64,000 nucleotides of DNA from Variovorax atrisoli 110B (GCF_000382045.1 NZ_KB907451.1:496001-560000), one strand, 5' to 3'. Positions 39,771-49,895 are shown, numbered from the stretch's first letter. Notes: generated by a model from the letters alone, not told the origin. Program-made: numbers and translations.

Positions 39771-40659
39771 TTCCGCTCCCCCCGTCATCGCGCCCGCGGC
39801 TCGCCGCGGGCGTTTTGCGTTGTATCTCGACCTGATCCGCTGGAACCGCCCGGCGGGCTGGCTGCTGCTGCTGTGGCCCACCCTGGGCGCGCTGTGGTTC
39901 GCGGCCGGCGGCTGGCCGGGCTGGCACCTGCTCGTCGTGTTCACGCTCGGCACCTTCCTCATGCGCAGCGCCGGCTGCTGCGTGAACGACGTGGCCGACC
40001 GCGACTTCGACCGCCATGTGAAGCGCACCGCGCAGCGGCCCGTGACCAGCGGCGAGCTGTCGGTCAAGGAAGCGCTGGGGCTGGGCGTGGTGCTGGCGCT
40101 GGTGTCCTTCGGGCTGGTGCTCACGACCAACCGCACGACGGTGCTGTGGTCGTTCGCGGCGCTGGCCATCACGCTGGTGTATCCCTTCGCCAAGCGCTTC
40201 GTCTCGGTGCCGCAGGCGGTGCTGGGCATTGCCTTCAGCTTCGGCATTCCGATGGCGTTCGCGGCCGTGCAGTCGAGCGTGCCGCTCTTCGCCGCGGTGC
40301 TGCTCGCGGGCAACCTGTTCTGGGTGCTGGCCTACGACACCGAGTACGCGATGGTCGACCGCGACGACGACCTCAAGATCGGCATGAAGACCTCGGCCAT
40401 CACCTTCGGCCGTCTCGACGTGGCGGCGGTGATGACGAGCTACGCGATCTTCCTCGCCGTCTGGACCTGGGCCGGGGCGAGCCGTTCGCTGGGCGTGCTC
40501 TTCTACGCCGGCATCGCGGCGGCCGTGGCGCAGGCGCTGTGGCACTGGCGCCTGATCCACGACCGCACGCGAGAAGGCTGCTTCAAGGCCTTCCGCCTGA
40601 ACCACTGGCTGGGCTTCACCGTGTTCGCCGGCGTCGTGGCCGGCTACGCGCTGCGTTGA
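39760..40659 (+). CDS. ubiA: 4-hydroxybenzoate polyprenyltransferase
   Basis: 299 residues if started at TTG 39760; no in-frame ATG exists at the N-terminus, and TTG 39820 is an alternative giving [14 protein letters not shown], which removes the clash with the dps terminator. UbiA joins the polyprenyl tail to 4-hydroxybenzoate in ubiquinone synthesis. The two aspartate-rich motifs are N-D-V-A-D-R-D-F-D (about 77) and [12 protein letters not shown] (about 190), in a nine-helix membrane protein. The 5' end is therefore uncertain while the identity is firm. Confidence 0.92.
   Translation: MKTDSAPPVIAPAARRGRFALYLDLIRWNRPAGWLLLLWPTLGALWFAAGGWPGWHLLVVFTLGTFLMRSAGCCVNDVADRDFDRHVKRTAQRPVTSGELSVKEALGLGVVLALVSFGLVLTTNRTTVLWSFAALAITLVYPFAKRFVSVPQAVLGIAFSFGIPMAFAAVQSSVPLFAAVLLAGNLFWVLAYDTEYAMVDRDDDLKIGMKTSAITFGRLDVAAVMTSYAIFLAVWTWAGASRSLGVLFYAGIAAAVAQALWHWRLIHDRTREGCFKAFRLNHWLGFTVFAGVVAGYALR
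39791..39816 (+). terminator. Rho-independent terminator after dps, inside the ubiA frame
   Basis: A perfect 9-base stem CGCCCGCGG (39791-39799) and CCGCGGGCG (39804-39812) with a CTCG loop, then TTTT. It lies 21 bases past the dps stop but within the longest ubiA frame. If it works, ubiA needs either readthrough or a start and promoter further on. Confidence 0.7.
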
Positions 40660-40666
40660 ACTGAAC

Positions 40667-41152
40667 ATGACGTCCGACGCGCTGCTGCAGAGGCTGAAGC
40701 TCAAGATCGGCCAGGAGGGCCACTCCGGCTGGCATCGCATCACGCAGGAGATGGTCGACCGCTATTCGGAGCTCTCGGGCGACGGCGAAGGCGAGTGGAT
40801 CCATCTCGACCCCGAGCGCGCCGCGCGCGAGGCCGGCTACGGCGGCACCATCGTGCAGGGCTTCTTCCAGGTGTCGCACCTGATCCGGCTGACCGGCGAG
40901 GCCATGCGCACGCTGCTGCCCTTCGACTCCAACCACGCCCTCAACTACGGCTTCGACCGCCTGCGCTTCGTGCGGCCGATGCCGGTGGGCGCGAGCTTCC
41001 GGGCGCGGGTGCGCATCGCCGACGTGACGCCGAAGGCTGGCGACAGCTTCCTGCTGAAGGAAGAGGTCTGGCTGGAACTCGAAGACGGCACCGTCACGCT
41101 GGCCGCCGAATGGCTGTTTGTGCTCGGCCCGCGCGCGCTGGCCTTGGACTGA
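40667..41152 (+). CDS. MaoC-like hot-dog fold hydratase
   Basis: 161 residues. The R-hydratase motif of MaoC proteins is visible as Y-S-E-L-S-G-D, then I-H-L-D-P-E-R-A and Y-G-G-T-I-V-Q-G-F around residues 32-65, followed by the L-N-Y-G-F-D-R-L-R-F-V-R-P-M-P-V-G strand pair. Such enzymes hydrate trans-2-enoyl-CoA or related thioesters; the exact substrate is unknown. It follows ubiA by 7 bases and converges with proC. Confidence 0.85.
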   Translation: MTSDALLQRLKLKIGQEGHSGWHRITQEMVDRYSELSGDGEGEWIHLDPERAAREAGYGGTIVQGFFQVSHLIRLTGEAMRTLLPFDSNHALNYGFDRLRFVRPMPVGASFRARVRIADVTPKAGDSFLLKEEVWLELEDGTVTLAAEWLFVLGPRALALD

Positions 41153-41168
41153 GCCCTGCCTCGCCTCG

Positions 41169-42026
41169 TCAGCCGCGGCCGAATTCCTCGCCCAGTTCCG
41201 CGGCACGCTTCTGTGCCGCGCGGATCGCGGTCTTGAACTGCGACTTCACGTCCGCCGACTGCATCGAGGTGATGGCCGCGTAGGTCGTGCCGCCCTTGGA
41301 GGTCACGCGCTCGCGCAGCACCGATGGCGGCTCGGTCGCGCTGTGCGCCAGCGACGAGGCGCCCACGAAGGTGCCGATGGCCAGCCGCTGGGCCTGTTCG
41401 GGCGTGAGGCCCATCTCGACGCCGGCCTCGGTCATCGCCTCGATGAAATAGAACACGTAGGCCGGGCCGGAGCCCGACATGGCGGTGACGGCGTCGAGCG
41501 CCGGTTCGGTGTCGACCCAGAGCAGCTCGCCGGTGGGCGCCAGCAGCTGGCCGACCGTCGAGCGGTCGGCGCTCTCGACGCCAGGCCGCGCGAACAGGCC
41601 GGTCATGCCCTTGCCGACCAGTGCGGGGGTGTTGGGCATGGCGCGAACCACGCGCTCGGTGCCGAGCCAGCGCGCGATGCTGCCGGAGGGAATGCCGGCG
41701 GCCACGCTCAGATGCAGGGCCTGGGCGCCGAAGGGACGCACCGCCTTCGCGGCATCGGCGAAGGTCTGCGGCTTGACTGCCCAGACCATCACGCCGCAGC
41801 GCGACAGCGCCTCGCTCGCCTCCGGCCTGGCGACGATGCCGAAGGACTGCGCCAGCTTCGCGCGGGCTTCATCGAAAGGCTCGACGACCTCGAAGGCATC
41901 CGCCGGGGTGCCTTGCTGGATCAGGCCGCCGATGATGGCGCTGGCCATGTTGCCGCCCCCGATGAAGGCGACGGGAGGCAGCGGCGCAGGGCCGGTGCGG
42001 GGCAGGAAGGTCACGGCGATGGTCAT
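41169..42026 (-). CDS. proC: Pyrroline-5-carboxylate reductase
   Basis: 285 residues, start at the ATG 42024-42026. It reduces pyrroline-5-carboxylate to proline with NAD(P)H. The Rossmann motif is V-A-F-I-G-G-G-N-M-A-S-A-I (about 18-30). The C-terminal signature appears as A-M-S-G-S-G-P-A-Y-V-F-Y-F-I-E-A (about 175-190) and T-S-K-G-G-T-T-Y-A-A-I near 240. Its start overlaps the stop of the upstream phytase-like gene by 4 bases, so the two are coupled. Confidence 0.95.
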   Translation of the reverse strand: MTIAVTFLPRTGPAPLPPVAFIGGGNMASAIIGGLIQQGTPADAFEVVEPFDEARAKLAQSFGIVARPEASEALSRCGVMVWAVKPQTFADAAKAVRPFGAQALHLSVAAGIPSGSIARWLGTERVVRAMPNTPALVGKGMTGLFARPGVESADRSTVGQLLAPTGELLWVDTEPALDAVTAMSGSGPAYVFYFIEAMTEAGVEMGLTPEQAQRLAIGTFVGASSLAHSATEPPSVLRERVTSKGGTTYAAITSMQSADVKSQFKTAIRAAQKRAAELGEEFGRG

Positions 42027-43204
42027 GGTCGGTCGGCGTATTCGAAGGCGGCGAACTGGGTGATTTGAAGCGGATTGAAATTGTCGTCGCTCACGACCAC
42101 CAGCATGCGCCCGCCGCCGGGCATCGGCGGGCCCCAGCACATGCCTTCGGTGTTGTCGAGCCTCGACAGGCCAAGCGCGGCGAAGTCGGCCACCAGCGTC
42201 TTGGCCGCCGGCCGGTGGTTGCCGGGCGCCAGCGCGTCGACGGCGAGCACGTCGCTGGCCGCGCGGGTGTCTATTTCATACAGGCGCAGCGAGTTGCCGC
42301 GGCCGGTGGCGTAGGCGCGCTCCAGCACCAGCATGCGGTCGGCGTCGAGCATCAGGATCTCGCTCACGCCGTTGTCGGCATAGCTGCCCGGGATCAGCGG
42401 GCGCAGCGGGATGGCGTCGGGAACGTAGGCGATCTGGCGGTCGGCCTGGCCGGTCTCCAGATCGATCCGGGTGAAGCGGCAGGGGCCGCCGGGGGCGCCG
42501 ATGGTGGGTTCGGGGCCGTCCTGGATCAGGGCGTTTTCCATTCCCAGCCAGGCGAAGCGGCCGTCGGGCGTGAGGCTGACGCCTTCGAAGGTCAGGTTGT
42601 CGCGCGGGCCGCGGCGCCCGGCCGGGTCGGGCTGGAACATCGCCGGCATGCGGAATTCGCGCAGAAAGCGCCCGTCGCGGGCCGATTCGTAAAGCGCCGG
42701 GCCGAATCCGCGGGCGACGTCGCCCTCGCTGGTCCACAGCAGGGTGTTGGTCGCGGGGCGCAGCCGCAGGGCCTCGGGGTCGGGCACCGGCAGGCCGTCG
42801 ACCGCGTTGCGGCGGTTGGGCCAGGGGCCTCCGCCGGGGCGTTGCAACTGCACCACGCCGACCGGCTCCGGCGGCGCGACCTGCGGGGAGGGCCAGCGCG
42901 CGGTGTAGTAGCGCAAGGGAGCGAGATCCGACCGGTCGTCGCTGATGAGCAGGTACTCACCTCGGACCGGGTCGTAGTCGATGCCCGAAAGGCCTCCGGC
43001 CGTGGTTCCCTCTATATGAAGGCGGTGCGGCCAGCGTGCCTCGGCGAGGAGGCGCAGCCGGCCTGCGTCCGGTTTCGGCGTCGCTGCGCCCTTGCAGCCG
43101 GGGAGTGCCAATAGCCCCCCGAGCCCCGTCAGGCCGGCACCGCCGGCCAGCAGCAGGCGCCGCCGCAGCAGCGATGAGGTCGAAAGGGTGGTTTTTCCGG
43201 GCAT
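42023..43204 (-). CDS. Exported phytase-like esterase (PF13449-type beta-propeller)
   Basis: 393 residues from the ATG 43202-43204. An arginine-rich start followed by a hydrophobic run and L-P-G-C near residue 38 suggests a lipoprotein signal peptide. The mature part has G-G-L-S-G-I-D-Y-D-P-V-R-G-E-Y-L-L-I-S-D-D-R near 73-95, F-E-G-V-S-L-T-P-D-G-R-F near 200 and L-D-N-T-E-G-M-C-W near 358, typical of the esterase-like phytase family with a propeller fold. Substrate unknown. It is divergent from the rplN operon. Confidence 0.8.
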   Translation of the reverse strand: MPGKTTLSTSSLLRRRLLLAGGAGLTGLGGLLALPGCKGAATPKPDAGRLRLLAEARWPHRLHIEGTTAGGLSGIDYDPVRGEYLLISDDRSDLAPLRYYTARWPSPQVAPPEPVGVVQLQRPGGGPWPNRRNAVDGLPVPDPEALRLRPATNTLLWTSEGDVARGFGPALYESARDGRFLREFRMPAMFQPDPAGRRGPRDNLTFEGVSLTPDGRFAWLGMENALIQDGPEPTIGAPGGPCRFTRIDLETGQADRQIAYVPDAIPLRPLIPGSYADNGVSEILMLDADRMLVLERAYATGRGNSLRLYEIDTRAASDVLAVDALAPGNHRPAAKTLVADFAALGLSRLDNTEGMCWGPPMPGGGRMLVVVSDDNFNPLQITQFAAFEYADRP

Positions 43205-43252
43205 GCGCACGCCCCGCAGTCTAGTGGCTGCGTTTGCGGGCATGCAGGCCTG

Positions 43253-43281
43253 TTGACTTCCGGCTTCTTGCGTGCAACAAT
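43253..43281 (+). promoter_or_regulatory. Candidate promoter of the spc ribosomal operon
   Basis: TTGACT (43253-43258), a 17-base spacer and AACAAT (43276-43281) upstream of rplN. The -35 matches five of six consensus bases. The predicted leader of about 135 bases starts with an imperfect CTCCGC...GCGGAG hairpin (about 43290-43310). The 220-base gap 43205-43424 holds no gene. Confidence 0.6.
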
Positions 43282-43424
43282 CGCGGGCTCCGCTTTCAAA
43301 AGGCGGAGCTTTCAGCCCAAAGCGGAAGTGCCCCGAGTGGTTCGGGGTATGGACGACGGGCCCAAGACTGACTGATTTGCCTCCCTCCTGGAGGCGCATC
43401 GGTACAAGTTGGGAATATCAAGAA

Positions 43425-43793
43425 ATGATCCAAACTGAATCCCGGCTCGAAGTGGCCGACAACACGGGCGCGAAATCCGTCCTGTGTATCAAGGTGCTCG
43501 GTGGCTCCAAGCGGCGTTACGCCAGCGTGGGCGACGTCATCAAGGTCAGCATCAAGGAAGCCGCTCCGCGTGGTCGCGTCAAGAAGGGCGAGATCTACAG
43601 CGCTGTGGTGGTGCGTACCGCCAAGGGCATCCGCCGCGCCGACGGCTCGCTCGTGAAATTCGACGGCAACGCAGCAGTGTTGCTCAACGCCAAGCTGGAG
43701 CCCATCGGCACCCGCATCTTCGGACCGGTCACGCGCGAACTGCGCACCGAGAAGTTCATGAAGATCGTGTCGCTGGCCCCCGAAGTTCTCTAA
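43425..43793 (+). CDS. rplN: 50S ribosomal protein uL14
   Basis: 122 residues, [17 protein letters not shown] at the start and the usual E-V-L ending, full family length. uL14 forms the intersubunit bridge with 16S rRNA. It is the first gene of the spc-type operon here; the S10 operon genes that precede it in E. coli (rplP, rpmC, rpsQ) are absent upstream, replaced by a divergent esterase gene and a promoter. Confidence 0.99.
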   Translation: MIQTESRLEVADNTGAKSVLCIKVLGGSKRRYASVGDVIKVSIKEAAPRGRVKKGEIYSAVVVRTAKGIRRADGSLVKFDGNAAVLLNAKLEPIGTRIFGPVTRELRTEKFMKIVSLAPEVL

Positions 43794-43805
43794 GGACACA
43801 ACGCC

Positions 43806-44138
43806 ATGAACAAGATTCGCAAGGGCGACCAGGTCATCGTGTTGGCCGGCCGCGACAAGGGCAAGCGGGGCACCGTCTCGCTGCGCAAGGACGACTCGCA
43901 TGTGGTCGTCGAAGGCATCAACCTCGTCAAGAAGCACACCAAGCCGAACCCCCTGAAGGGTACGACCGGTGGCATCGTCGAGAAGGCCATGCCGATTCAC
44001 CAATCCAACGTGGCGATCTTCAACGCCGCGACCGGCAAGGCCGATCGCGTGGGCGTCAAGGTCACCCAGGATGCTGACGGCAAGCGCGTGGCTGTTCGCG
44101 TGTTCAAGTCGAGCGGCGAAGAAATCAAGTTCGCCTAA
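43806..44138 (+). CDS. rplX: 50S ribosomal protein uL24
   Basis: 110 residues with an N-terminal KOW motif ([19 protein letters not shown]) and the N-x-x-K-K-H-T-K-P-N section that follows. uL24 starts 50S assembly by binding the 5' domain of 23S rRNA. Gap to rplN is 12 bases. Confidence 0.99.
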   Translation: MNKIRKGDQVIVLAGRDKGKRGTVSLRKDDSHVVVEGINLVKKHTKPNPLKGTTGGIVEKAMPIHQSNVAIFNAATGKADRVGVKVTQDADGKRVAVRVFKSSGEEIKFA

Positions 44139-44149
44139 GAGGTACTCAC

Positions 44150-44689
44150 ATGGCACGTCTCCAACAACACTATCGCGAAAAGATCGCGAAAGACCTGACG
44201 GAAAAGTTCGGCTACACGTCGCCGATGCAGGTCCCGCGCCTCACCAAGATCACCCTGAACATGGGTGTGGGTGAAGCTGTCGCCGACAAGAAGGTTCTCG
44301 AGAACGCAGTCGCCGACCTGACCAAGATCGCTGGCCAGAAGCCCGTGGTCACCAAGTCGAAGAAGGCCATCGCCGGCTTCAAGATCCGTGAGAACCAGCC
44401 GATCGGCTGCATGGTCACGCTGCGTGGCGTGCACATGTACGAGTTCCTGGATCGCTTCGTGACCATCGCGCTGCCGCGCGTTCGCGACTTCCGTGGTATC
44501 TCCGGCCGCGCTTTCGACGGCCGTGGCAACTACAACATCGGCGTCAAGGAACAGATCATTTTCCCCGAGATCGAGTACGACAAGGTCGATGCCCTGCGCG
44601 GTCTCAATATCAGCATCACGACGACGGCCAAGACCGACGAAGAAGCCAAGGCGCTTCTGGCCGGCTTCCGTTTCCCGTTCAAGAACTGA
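44150..44689 (+). CDS. rplE: 50S ribosomal protein uL5
   Basis: 179 residues, normal length. Signatures include [10 protein letters not shown] near 36 and [15 protein letters not shown] near 111. uL5 binds 5S rRNA and contacts the 30S head and P-site tRNA. Confidence 0.99.
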   Translation: MARLQQHYREKIAKDLTEKFGYTSPMQVPRLTKITLNMGVGEAVADKKVLENAVADLTKIAGQKPVVTKSKKAIAGFKIRENQPIGCMVTLRGVHMYEFLDRFVTIALPRVRDFRGISGRAFDGRGNYNIGVKEQIIFPEIEYDKVDALRGLNISITTTAKTDEEAKALLAGFRFPFKN

Positions 44690-44697
44690 GGTGACCT

Positions 44698-45003
44698 GTG
44701 GCTAAAGCATCTTTGATCCAGCGCGAACTCAAGCGCGACAAGCTGGTTGCCAAGTTCGCAGCGAAGCACGCCGAACTGAAGGCGGCTTCCAACGACCTGA
44801 AGAAGACCGAGGAAGAGCGCGCCGCTGCTCGCCTGGCGCTGCAGAAGCTGCCGCGCAACGCGAACCCCACGCGCCAGCGCAACCGTTGCGAAATCACCGG
44901 TCGTCCCCGTGGCACCTTCCGTCAATTCGGTCTGGCCCGCGCCAAGATCCGCGAACTGGCTTTCAACGGCGACATCCCCGGTGTCACCAAGGCCAGCTGG
45001 TAA
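44698..45003 (+). CDS. rpsN: 30S ribosomal protein uS14
   Basis: 101 residues with a GTG start. This is the long, zinc-free form: the C-terminal region has [10 protein letters not shown] without the C-x-x-C pairs of the short zinc type. It sits in the 30S head near the A site. Confidence 0.99.
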   Translation: MAKASLIQRELKRDKLVAKFAAKHAELKAASNDLKKTEEERAAARLALQKLPRNANPTRQRNRCEITGRPRGTFRQFGLARAKIRELAFNGDIPGVTKASW

Positions 45004-45023
45004 GCCAGGCAGGAGCAAACAAC

Positions 45024-45419
45024 ATGAGCATGAGTGATCCCATTGCCGACCTGCTGACGCGTATCCGCAACGCGCAGATGGTGGCGAAGCCCACCGTGTC
45101 GGTCCCGTCTTCGAAGGTGAAGGTCGCGATCGCACAAGTCCTGAAGGACGAGGGCTACATCGACGGCTTCCAGGTCAAGACCGAAGCCGGCAAGAGCGAA
45201 CTGGAAATCTCGCTGAAGTACTACGCTGGCCGTCCGGTCATCGAGCGCATCGAGCGTGTGAGCCGCCCCGGCCTGCGTGTCTACAAGGCCAGCGCTTCCA
45301 TTCCGCAAGTCCAGAACGGCCTCGGCGTCGCCATCGTCACGACCCCCAAGGGCGTGATGACCGACCGCAAGGCCCGCGCCTCCGGTGTCGGCGGCGAAGT
45401 TCTGTGCTACGTCGCCTAA
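45024..45419 (+). CDS. rpsH: 30S ribosomal protein uS8
   Basis: 131 residues from the ATG at 45024 ([16 protein letters not shown]), preceded by AGGAG. uS8 binds the central domain of 16S rRNA; in E. coli it represses the spc operon by binding mRNA near rplE. The C-terminal [11 protein letters not shown] is typical. Confidence 0.99.
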   Translation: MSMSDPIADLLTRIRNAQMVAKPTVSVPSSKVKVAIAQVLKDEGYIDGFQVKTEAGKSELEISLKYYAGRPVIERIERVSRPGLRVYKASASIPQVQNGLGVAIVTTPKGVMTDRKARASGVGGEVLCYVA

Positions 45420-45443
45420 CCGAGACATCGAGGAGTAACTGAA

Positions 45444-45977
45444 ATGTCCCGAGTAGGAAAATCGCCGGTCGCCATCCCCGCAGGCGTGGATGTGTCGATC
45501 AAGGAAGACCAGATCAGCGTCAAGGGTACGGGCGGCACGCTCAACCTGTCGCGCAACGCGCTGGTCAACGTCGTCAGCAAGGACGGCAAACTGAGCTTCG
45601 AGCCCGCCAACGAATCGCGTGAAGCCAACGCGATGAGCGGCACGGTTCGCCAGCTCGTGAACAACATGGTGGTCGGTGTGACCAAGGGCTTCGAGAAGAA
45701 GCTCAGCCTGATCGGCGTGGGCTACAAGGCCGCTGCCCAGGGCGCCAAGCTGAACCTCCAGGTCGGCTACTCGCACCCCGTCAACATCGACATGCCCCAG
45801 GGCATCACGGTGACGACGCCCACCCCGACCGAAGTCGTGATCAAGGGTGCCGACCGCCAGCGCGTCGGCCAGGTGGCCGCTGAGATCCGTGCCGTTCGTC
45901 CGCCAGAGCCCTACAAGGGCAAGGGCATCCGCTATGCGGACGAGAAGATCGTGATCAAAGAGACCAAGAAGAAGTAA
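45444..45977 (+). CDS. rplF: 50S ribosomal protein uL6
   Basis: 177 residues, [14 protein letters not shown] at the start and the [11 protein letters not shown] signature near the end. uL6 lies close to the factor-binding site and the sarcin-ricin loop. Confidence 0.99.
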   Translation: MSRVGKSPVAIPAGVDVSIKEDQISVKGTGGTLNLSRNALVNVVSKDGKLSFEPANESREANAMSGTVRQLVNNMVVGVTKGFEKKLSLIGVGYKAAAQGAKLNLQVGYSHPVNIDMPQGITVTTPTPTEVVIKGADRQRVGQVAAEIRAVRPPEPYKGKGIRYADEKIVIKETKKK

Positions 45978-45988
45978 GGGGCAGCAAA

Positions 45989-46357
45989 ATGATGTTGACC
46001 AAAAAAGCACAGCGTCTCCGCCGCTCGCGCCAGACCCGCATCCGCATTGCGACGCAGGGCGTGGCCCGTCTGACGGTGAACCGCACCAACCTGCACATCT
46101 ACGCCACCGTCATCTCCGGCGACGGCGCCAAGGTGATTGCAACCGCATCGACGGCAGAAGCCGAAGTGCGTACCTCGCTCGGCGGTTCGGGCAAGGGCGG
46201 CAATGCCGCTGCAGCCACCGCCGTCGGCAAGCGCATCGCTGAAAAGGCGAAGGCTGCCGGCATCGAGAAGGTCGCATTCGACCGCGCAGGTTTCGCCTAC
46301 CACGGCCGCGTCAAGGCGCTGGCCGAAGCCGCCCGCGAAGCCGGCCTGCAGTTCTAA
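45989..46357 (+). CDS. rplR: 50S ribosomal protein uL18
   Basis: 122 residues from ATG 45989, or 121 from the next codon ATG 45992; the AAGGGG site at 45976-45981 could serve either, and the shorter form [11 protein letters not shown] is the usual start in this group. uL18 binds 5S rRNA. The [16 protein letters not shown] ending is diagnostic. Confidence 0.98.
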   Translation: MMLTKKAQRLRRSRQTRIRIATQGVARLTVNRTNLHIYATVISGDGAKVIATASTAEAEVRTSLGGSGKGGNAAAATAVGKRIAEKAKAAGIEKVAFDRAGFAYHGRVKALAEAAREAGLQF

Positions 46358-46375
46358 CCGGACACGAGATTCAAA

Positions 46376-46894
46376 ATGGCAAAGATTCAGGCAAGAACGC
46401 AGAACGAAGGCCCCGAGGACGGTTTGCGCGAGAAGATGATCGCGATCAACCGCGTCACCAAGGTGGTGAAGGGTGGTCGTATCCTCGGTTTCGCAGCGCT
46501 GACCGTGGTCGGTGACGGCGATGGCCGCGTCGGCATGGGCAAGGGCAAGTCGAAGGAAGTGCCCGCTGCAGTGCAGAAGGCAATGGAAGAAGCGCGTCGC
46601 AACCTGCTGAAGGTTTCGATCAAGAACGGCACGCTGCACCACCAGGTGCAGGGCCACCACGGCGCTTCGACGGTCGTGATGTACCCGGCTCCCAAGGGTA
46701 CCGGCATCATCGCCGGCGGCCCGATGCGCGCCGTGTTCGAAGTGATGGGCATCACCGACATCGTGGCCAAGAGCCACGGTTCGTCGAACCCGTACAACAT
46801 GGTTCGCGCCACGCTCGACGGGTTGAAGAACTCGACGACCGCCAGCGAAGTGGCTGCCAAGCGCGGCCTGACCGTCGAAGAAATCTTCGCCTGA
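46376..46894 (+). CDS. rpsE: 30S ribosomal protein uS5
   Basis: 172 residues. The double-stranded RNA-binding part has [19 protein letters not shown] near 28, and the C-terminal part has [11 protein letters not shown] near 105. uS5 affects decoding accuracy and mRNA unwinding at the entry tunnel. Confidence 0.99.
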   Translation: MAKIQARTQNEGPEDGLREKMIAINRVTKVVKGGRILGFAALTVVGDGDGRVGMGKGKSKEVPAAVQKAMEEARRNLLKVSIKNGTLHHQVQGHHGASTVVMYPAPKGTGIIAGGPMRAVFEVMGITDIVAKSHGSSNPYNMVRATLDGLKNSTTASEVAAKRGLTVEEIFA

Positions 46895-46929
46895 GCGCAG
46901 GCCGTCGCAAGCCTCAAGGAAGCATTCAA

Positions 46930-47112
46930 ATGACGCAACAACAGACCCTCAAGGTGCAACTGGTCAAGAGCCCGATCGGCACCAAGGAATCGCATCGCGC
47001 GACCGTGCGCGGCCTCGGCCTGCGCAAGCTCAACAGCGTGAGCGAGCTGCAAGACACGCCCGCGGTGCGCGGCATGATCAACAAGATCAGTTATCTGGTC
47101 AAAGTCCTGTAA
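46930..47112 (+). CDS. rpmD: 50S ribosomal protein uL30
   Basis: 60 residues, full length for bacterial uL30, with [23 protein letters not shown] small non-essential protein on the 50S surface. Confidence 0.99.
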   Translation: MTQQQTLKVQLVKSPIGTKESHRATVRGLGLRKLNSVSELQDTPAVRGMINKISYLVKVL

Positions 47113-47123
47113 GAGAGACTGAT

Positions 47124-47555
47124 ATGGAACTCAATGGCATCAAGCCGGCGGATGGCGCCAAGCACGCCAAGCGCCGTGTCGGCCGCGGTATCGGTTCCGG
47201 CCTGGGCAAGACCTCGGGTCGCGGCCACAAGGGCCAGAAGTCGCGCGCAGGCGGTTTCCACAAGGTCGGCTTCGAAGGCGGTCAAATGCCGCTGCAGCGT
47301 CGCCTGCCGAAGCGTGGTTTCAAGTCGCACCTGCTGAAGTTCAACGCCGAAGTCACGTTGACCGCTCTCGAGCAGCTCGGCCTGGCCGAAGTGGACATCC
47401 TGGCGCTGAAGCAAGCCGGCCTCGTGGGCCAGCTCGCCAAGGTCGTCAAGGTCGTGAAGACCGGTGAGCTCACCAAGGCCGTCAAGCTGACGGGCGTGGG
47501 CGCAACGGCTGGCGCCAAGGCTGCTATCGAAGCCGCCGGCGGCAGCATCGCCTGA
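47124..47555 (+). CDS. rplO: 50S ribosomal protein uL15
   Basis: 143 residues. The glycine- and basic-rich N-terminal extension ([19 protein letters not shown]) threads into 23S rRNA; the globular C-terminus ends [11 protein letters not shown]. It is followed by secY after 27 bases. Confidence 0.99.
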   Translation: MELNGIKPADGAKHAKRRVGRGIGSGLGKTSGRGHKGQKSRAGGFHKVGFEGGQMPLQRRLPKRGFKSHLLKFNAEVTLTALEQLGLAEVDILALKQAGLVGQLAKVVKVVKTGELTKAVKLTGVGATAGAKAAIEAAGGSIA

Positions 47556-47582
47556 TCATCATCGGACTGAAAGAAGTTCTTC

Positions 47583-48896
47583 GTGGCAACTAACGCGGCA
47601 ACGATCGCAAAGACAGGCAAGTTCGGTGACCTCCGTCGCCGGCTCGTCTTCTTGCTGCTCGCGCTCGTGGTCTACCGGATCGGCGCCCACATCCCTGTGC
47701 CGGGTATCAACCCGGACCAGCTGGCTGCGCTGTTCCAGGGCCAGCAGGGCGGCATTCTGAGCCTGTTCAACATGTTCTCGGGCGGAGCGCTGTCGCGCTT
47801 CACCGTGTTCGCGTTGGGGATCATGCCGTACATCTCGGCGTCGATCATCATGCAGCTGATGACCTACGTGCTTCCGACCTTCGAGCAATTGAAGAAGGAA
47901 GGCGAGGCCGGTCGCCGCAAGATCACGCAGTACACGCGCTACGGCGCGCTGGGCCTGGCCCTCTTCCAGTCGTTCAGCATCGCGGTGGCTCTCGAGTCGT
48001 CGGCCGGCCTGGTGATTTCGCCCGGCTTCGGCTTCCGCATCACCGCCATGGTGAGCCTGACGGCAGGCTCCATGTTCCTGATGTGGCTCGGCGAGCAGAT
48101 CACCGAACGCGGCCTGGGCAACGGCATCTCGATCCTGATCTTCGCGGGTATCGCGGCCGGCCTGCCGAACGCCATCGGCGGCCTGCTGGAGCTGGTGCGT
48201 ACCGGCGCCATGAACGTGATCGTCGCGCTCTTCATCGTCGCCGTGGTGGTGCTGGTCACCTACTTCGTGGTGTTCGTTGAACGCGGCCAGCGCAAGATCC
48301 TCGTGAACTATGCGCGGCGCCAGGTTGGCAACAAGGTGTATGGCGGCCAGTCGTCGCACCTGCCGCTGAAGCTGAACATGGCCGGCGTGATCCCGCCGAT
48401 CTTCGCCTCGTCGATCATCCTGCTGCCGGCAACGGTGGTCGGCTGGTTCAGCACCGGCGACGGCGGCTTCCGCTGGATCAAGGATGTCGCCAGCGCGCTG
48501 CGTCCCGGCGAGCCGATCTACGTGCTGCTGTATGCCGCTGCGATCGTTTTCTTCTGCTTCTTCTACACGGCGCTCGTGTTCAACAGCAAGGAAACGGCCG
48601 ACAACCTGAAGAAGAGTGGGGCATTCATCCCTGGCATCCGCCCGGGTGACCAGACCGCTCGCTACATCGACAAGATTCTGGTTCGCCTGACGCTGGCGGG
48701 CGCGGTGTACATCACCTTCGTCTGCCTGCTGCCAGAGTTCCTGATCCTGAAGTACAACGTGCCGTTCTACTTCGGTGGTACCTCCCTGCTGATCATCGTG
48801 GTCGTCACGATGGACTTCATGGCCCAGGTGCAAAACTACATGATGTCCCAGCAGTACGAATCGCTGCTGAAGAAGGCGAACTTCAAGACATCGTAG
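47583..48896 (+). CDS. secY: Protein translocase subunit SecY
   Basis: 437 residues, GTG start. The ten-helix pore of the SecYEG translocon that moves proteins across or into the inner membrane. The first helix region has [13 protein letters not shown], the plug region follows [10 protein letters not shown], and the cytoplasmic loop with [16 protein letters not shown] (about 230-245) binds SecA and ribosomes. Its place at the end of the spc operon is standard. Confidence 0.98.
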   Translation: MATNAATIAKTGKFGDLRRRLVFLLLALVVYRIGAHIPVPGINPDQLAALFQGQQGGILSLFNMFSGGALSRFTVFALGIMPYISASIIMQLMTYVLPTFEQLKKEGEAGRRKITQYTRYGALGLALFQSFSIAVALESSAGLVISPGFGFRITAMVSLTAGSMFLMWLGEQITERGLGNGISILIFAGIAAGLPNAIGGLLELVRTGAMNVIVALFIVAVVVLVTYFVVFVERGQRKILVNYARRQVGNKVYGGQSSHLPLKLNMAGVIPPIFASSIILLPATVVGWFSTGDGGFRWIKDVASALRPGEPIYVLLYAAAIVFFCFFYTALVFNSKETADNLKKSGAFIPGIRPGDQTARYIDKILVRLTLAGAVYITFVCLLPEFLILKYNVPFYFGGTSLLIIVVVTMDFMAQVQNYMMSQQYESLLKKANFKTS

Positions 48897-48960
48897 GGCT
48901 GTGTTTCAGCATTGAGTCCGGGCGGTAGACCGCCACGTTAAACAGTTTTAGGAGAGTGAA

Positions 48961-49074
48961 ATGAGAGTTTCGGCCTCGGTCAAAACCATCTGCCGTAATT
49001 GCAAGGTCATCCGCCGCAAGGGTGTGGTGCGCGTGATCTGCACCGACCCGCGCCACAAGCAGCGCCAGGGTTGA
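48961..49074 (+). CDS. rpmJ: 50S ribosomal protein bL36
   Basis: A 37-residue gene, [14 protein letters not shown], preceded by TAGGAGAG. The zinc ligands C11, C14, C27 and H32 are all present, so this is the zinc-binding form. It follows secY directly; infA, which often stands between them, is absent in the 64-base gap. Confidence 0.97.
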   Translation: MRVSASVKTICRNCKVIRRKGVVRVICTDPRHKQRQG

Positions 49075-49097
49075 TTGAAGAGTATTAGAGGACGCAC

Positions 49098-49463
49098 ATG
49101 GCACGTATTGCTGGCATCAACATCCCGCCGCACAAGCACGCTGAGATCGGCCTGACCGCCATCTTCGGCATCGGTCGCACCCGCGCCCGCAAGATCTGCG
49201 AAGCGAGCGGCATCGAGTATTCGAAGAAGATCAAGGATCTGACCGACGCCGATCTCGAGAAGATCCGCGACCAGATCGCCCTGTTCACGATCGAAGGCGA
49301 CCTGCGTCGCGAGACGACGATGAACATCAAGCGCCTGATGGACATCGGCTGCTACCGCGGCTTCCGTCATCGTCGCGGCCTGCCGATGCGCGGCCAGCGC
49401 ACGCGCACCAACGCCCGCACCCGCAAGGGTCCGCGCAAGGCTGCGCAGTCCCTGAAGAAATAA
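49098..49463 (+). CDS. rpsM: 30S ribosomal protein uS13
   Basis: 121 residues: [10 protein letters not shown] start, [11 protein letters not shown] motif, and a basic tail rich in [11 protein letters not shown]. uS13 forms bridges with the 50S subunit. First gene of the alpha operon. Confidence 0.99.
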   Translation: MARIAGINIPPHKHAEIGLTAIFGIGRTRARKICEASGIEYSKKIKDLTDADLEKIRDQIALFTIEGDLRRETTMNIKRLMDIGCYRGFRHRRGLPMRGQRTRTNARTRKGPRKAAQSLKK

Positions 49464-49475
49464 GGATAGAACAGC

Positions 49476-49880
49476 ATGGCTAAAGCACCTGCAAACAACG
49501 CCGCACAGCGCGTTCGCAAGAAGGTTCGCAAGAACGTCGCGGACGGTATCGCTCACGTGCACGCTTCGTTCAACAACACCATCATCACGATCACCGATCG
49601 CCAGGGCAACGCCCTGTCGTGGGCTTCGTCGGGTGGCCAGGGCTTCAAGGGCTCGCGCAAGTCGACGCCGTTCGCTGCGCAGGTCGCTTCCGAAGTGGCC
49701 GGCCGTGCTGCTGTCGAACAAGGCATCAAGAACCTCGACGTCGAGATCAAGGGCCCCGGCCCAGGCCGCGAATCGTCGGTGCGCGCACTGGCTGCGCTCG
49801 GCATCCGGATCAATTCCATTGCCGACGTGACGCCCGTTCCGCACAACGGCTGCCGTCCCCAGAAGCGTCGCCGCATCTGA
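49476..49880 (+). CDS. rpsK: 30S ribosomal protein uS11
   Basis: 134 residues. [16 protein letters not shown] near 27 and the C-terminal [13 protein letters not shown] are diagnostic. uS11 lines the platform near the mRNA exit. It is followed by a terminator-like hairpin before rpsD. Confidence 0.99.
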   Translation: MAKAPANNAAQRVRKKVRKNVADGIAHVHASFNNTIITITDRQGNALSWASSGGQGFKGSRKSTPFAAQVASEVAGRAAVEQGIKNLDVEIKGPGPGRESSVRALAALGIRINSIADVTPVPHNGCRPQKRRRI

Positions 49881-49895
49881 TCGTCAGTCCGCAAG

